From Candidatus Brocadiia bacterium (GTDB lineage Bacteria > Planctomycetota > PUPC01 > DSUN01): a stretch of 7,793 nucleotides of DNA. Each line of letters starts with the position of its first letter. Within the stretch, counting starts at the first letter, position 1. A program made the translations under genes and the position numbers. The stretch is from positions 1 through 7,793 of the forward strand of contig JADHXT010000156.1 in assembly GCA_016782825.1 (NCBI GenBank), given 5' to 3'. Under the pieces are notes generated by a model. It was given only the letters and a program-made list of their open reading frames with translations, was not told the origin of the DNA and searched no databases. Below, one piece after another: positions 6,280 through 7,793 of the stretch.

Positions 6280-6342
6280 GTCCACCCAGTCCACCCCGTC
6301 CCACAGGTCCTACCCGTCCCGCCGGCCCCATCTGCCCGATCT
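6280..6342. repeat. Degenerate 9-bp tandem repeat, about seven units
   Basis: Seven consecutive 9-base units with consensus GTCCNNCCN: GTCCACCCA, GTCCACCCC, GTCCCACAG, GTCCTACCC, GTCCCGCCG, GCCCCATCT, GCCCGATCT. The first five begin GTCC; the last two have decayed. A 9-base period would read as a tripeptide repeat, but the surrounding frames lack any supported gene, so this is taken as non-coding. Confidence 0.6.
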
Positions 6343-6351
6343 CCCTCCGTT

Positions 6352-6403
6352 CTTGAGCCCCAACGGGGCGATCACAGGATAGCCCGGGGACGTGGCGCGT
6401 ACG
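6352..6403. repeat. GCCCC-rich dispersed-type intergenic motif with short hairpin
   Basis: Contains GCCCC-AAC-GGGGC (6357-6369), a 5-bp stem with a 3-base loop, followed by ATAGCCCGGGG. The combination resembles AGCCCC...GGGGC...ATAGCCC(A/G)GGG motifs that I recall as dispersed in planctomycete intergenic DNA. It is not a convincing terminator because no T tract follows on either strand. Confidence 0.45.
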
Positions 6404-6419
6404 CTCCCTGCTTCTCTGC

Positions 6420-6448
6420 TTGACACAAAGAGGGTCTGCTCCTATCAT
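6420..6448 (+). promoter_or_regulatory. Sigma70-type promoter of the kinase gene
   Basis: TTGACA (6420-6425), a 17-base spacer, then TATCAT (6443-6448): consensus -35, optimal spacing and five of six -10 bases. Predicted transcription start is near 6455, only about 20 bases before the TTG start codon at 6476, leaving just room for the ribosome binding site. Confidence 0.82.
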
Positions 6449-6460
6449 CGGCGCAGAACG

Positions 6461-6467
6461 GCGGAGG
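6461..6467 (+). promoter_or_regulatory. Ribosome binding site deciding a TTG start
   Basis: GCGGAGG ends 8 bases before the TTG at 6476. The ATG at 6468 touches this site and is in another frame, and the next in-frame ATG (6635) has no such site and would remove the zinc ribbon. The site therefore points to TTG as the true start. Confidence 0.8.
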
Positions 6468-6475
6468 ATGCTAGC

Positions 6476-7793
6476 TTGGCGAAACACGGCGCGAACTGCC
6501 CGAAGTGCGGCCACCGTGTTGACTTCGACACGGCGGTGGGCGACACGGTCGCGTGTCCCGGCTGTCAGGCCGCGCTGCGCGTGCCTGGCAATCCGCCCGA
6601 CGGCGGCACACCCATCCCCACCCCCGAATCCCTCATGGCTACCGAAGGCGGCGCCCCCCCGCCTCCGGGGCCTGACGACCCGCTGATCGGCACGTGCCTC
6701 GACGAGTTCGAGATCCGCGGGCGCCTGGGCGAGGGCGGCATGGGAGTGGTCTACGAGGCATGGCAGCCCTCGCTCGAACGCTCTGTGGCCATCAAAGTTC
6801 TACCGAGAAGCATCAGCAGCGACCAGAGATTCATCGACCGCTTCGTCCGCGAGGCCCGGGCCGCCGCGGCCATTACCCACGCCAACATCATCGAAGTCCA
6901 CGCCATTGGCAACGGCTATGACCACCAGTACATCGCCATGGAATTGGTGGAGGGTGGCAGTCTGGCCGATGTCATCCGCCTCGACGGCCCGTTGCCTGCC
7001 GAGCGCGCGCTCGACGTGATGAAGCAGGTGGCGTCCGCCCTCGCCGCCGCCCACGGGTGCGGCATCCTTCACCGTGACATCAAGCCGTCCAATATCCTCT
7101 TCACCAAGCGCGGCCGCGTGAAGGTGGCCGACTTTGGCCTCGCCAAGCATCAGGGCGTGGATGTGACGGTCACCCGGACAGGGCAAATGCTCGGCACCCC
7201 GCTCTACATTCCACCCGAGGCCGCGCGGGGGCAACCCCTGGACGCACGGTCGGACCTCTACTCGCTCGGAGCCACCTTCTACCACGCTCTCGCCGGTAGA
7301 CCTCCCTTCGCGGCCTCGACGAGCGTGGCGCTCGCCTTCCAGCACGCCCAAGCCGAAGTGCCCTCACTCCGGGATGCTGCCCCCAACGTTCCCCAGGCGC
7401 TGTGCCACATCATCCACCGGCTGCTTGCCAAGAACCCCGACGAACGCTACGCCGATGCCTGCACGTTGCTCGAAGCCCTCGAGCACGTCGAGGTCCCTTC
7501 CTCCCAAGAGGCCCCGACCGCTACAGAACCGGGCCTGCTGCGCGATCGCAGGCGAAGGACGGGTAAGTCGTTGGCAGGAGAGGTGGCGCGTGGTGGAAGG
7601 ACAGCCACTCGACGCAAGGGCCTCCTCATCGGCGGCATTCTCGGGTTGATTGCGCTCATCAGCGTGCTGGTCGCCGTCCTCGGAAGCAGGGGCGACCGTT
7701 CGTCGCAGGCGCCAGACTCCCCGCCGGCAACCACGTCCACCCCTCCCGGCCAGCCCGCGGCATTGCGCACCATCCGCTTCCGACGGCTGAAGC
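6476..7793 (+). CDS. Membrane serine/threonine protein kinase with N-terminal zinc ribbon, 3' end beyond window
   Basis: A PknB-like (Hanks-type) kinase, open for 439 codons to the window end. Order of parts: a zinc ribbon with CPKC and CPGC (C8, C11, C27, C30); a Pro/Gly-rich linker (38-70); the kinase domain from about 78 to 345 with the glycine loop GRLGEGGMGVVYEA, catalytic Lys107 in VAIKVL, HRDIKPSN with D201 and N206, DFG at 219-221, and GTPLYIPPE in place of the usual APE (E248). A basic juxtamembrane stretch (RDRRRRTGK and TATRRKG) is followed by one membrane helix at about 382-404 and the start of a Ser/Thr/Pro-rich region that should lie outside the cytoplasm; the sensor part is missing. 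All catalytic residues are present, and the HRD arginine suggests control by activation-loop phosphorylation. Start is TTG, supported by the Shine-Dalgarno site at 6461-6467 and the promoter at 6420-6448. It stands alone in its own transcript. Substrates and stimulus cannot be inferred. Confidence 0.94.
   Translation, partial: MAKHGANCPKCGHRVDFDTAVGDTVACPGCQAALRVPGNPPDGGTPIPTPESLMATEGGAPPPPGPDDPLIGTCLDEFEIRGRLGEGGMGVVYEAWQPSLERSVAIKVLPRSISSDQRFIDRFVREARAAAAITHANIIEVHAIGNGYDHQYIAMELVEGGSLADVIRLDGPLPAERALDVMKQVASALAAAHGCGILHRDIKPSNILFTKRGRVKVADFGLAKHQGVDVTVTRTGQMLGTPLYIPPEAARGQPLDARSDLYSLGATFYHALAGRPPFAASTSVALAFQHAQAEVPSLRDAAPNVPQALCHIIHRLLAKNPDERYADACTLLEALEHVEVPSSQEAPTATEPGLLRDRRRRTGKSLAGEVARGGRTATRRKGLLIGGILGLIALISVLVAVLGSRGDRSSQAPDSPPATTSTPPGQPAALRTIRFRRLK

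Noticed and set aside
6137..6342. CRISPR array
   Set aside because: Repeat units are 9-10 bases, degenerate and without unique spacers; no cas genes are present.
6357..6369. GCCCC-AAC-GGGGC as a rho-independent terminator for the dinB operon
   Set aside because: The stem is only 5 bp, over 230 bases from the dinB stop, and no T tract follows.
6468..6470. ATG at 6468 as a gene start
   Set aside because: It adjoins the ribosome binding site and is out of frame with the kinase.

Overview
The window is about 7.8 kb of high-GC bacterial DNA holding seven protein genes and three promoter regions that can be read directly. The content suggests a Planctomycetota-like or related environmental bacterium: a Tat-exported formylglycine sulfatase, a membrane serine/threonine kinase with an N-terminal zinc ribbon, and intergenic DNA built from short degenerate dispersed repeats of a kind common in large planctomycete genomes. 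This placement is an inference; there is no rRNA or other marker gene.

Left part, minus strand (1-3717): a sigma70-type promoter (TTGACC-18-TATAAT) drives a tight cluster read leftward: a macrodomain protein with a basic disordered tail, a PA-domain M28 metallopeptidase beginning 4 bases after the macrodomain stop, and a sulfatase cut off by the window start. Each start has a good Shine-Dalgarno sequence 8-9 bases upstream.

Middle, plus strand (3800-6122): a near-consensus promoter (TTGACA-18-TATACT) carries a perfect CGAAC-N4-GTTCG SOS box inside its spacer. It drives lexA, an uncharacterised 85-residue protein, and a Y-family DNA polymerase IV gene (dinB). This is a compact SOS mutagenesis operon under LexA autorepression. 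DNA damage would lead to RecA-stimulated LexA cleavage at Ala96-Gly97, opening the promoter and producing the translesion polymerase. The operon has strikingly uniform codon use (Leu almost always CTC), unlike both flanks. dinB also carries an in-frame 60-bp imperfect palindrome that lengthens its N-terminus.

Right part (6123-7793): a gene-free stretch of about 350 bp holds three unrelated degenerate repeat blocks (a purine-rich and 10-bp-period block, a 9-bp-period block, and a GCCCC/GGGGC-rich block). It ends in a clean promoter (TTGACA-17-TATCAT) and ribosome binding site for a TTG-initiated receptor-type serine/threonine kinase that runs off the window end.

The most novel-looking items are the small gene between lexA and dinB, the palindromic insertion inside dinB, and the macrodomain/peptidase/sulfatase cluster. 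No large unknown system is evident.
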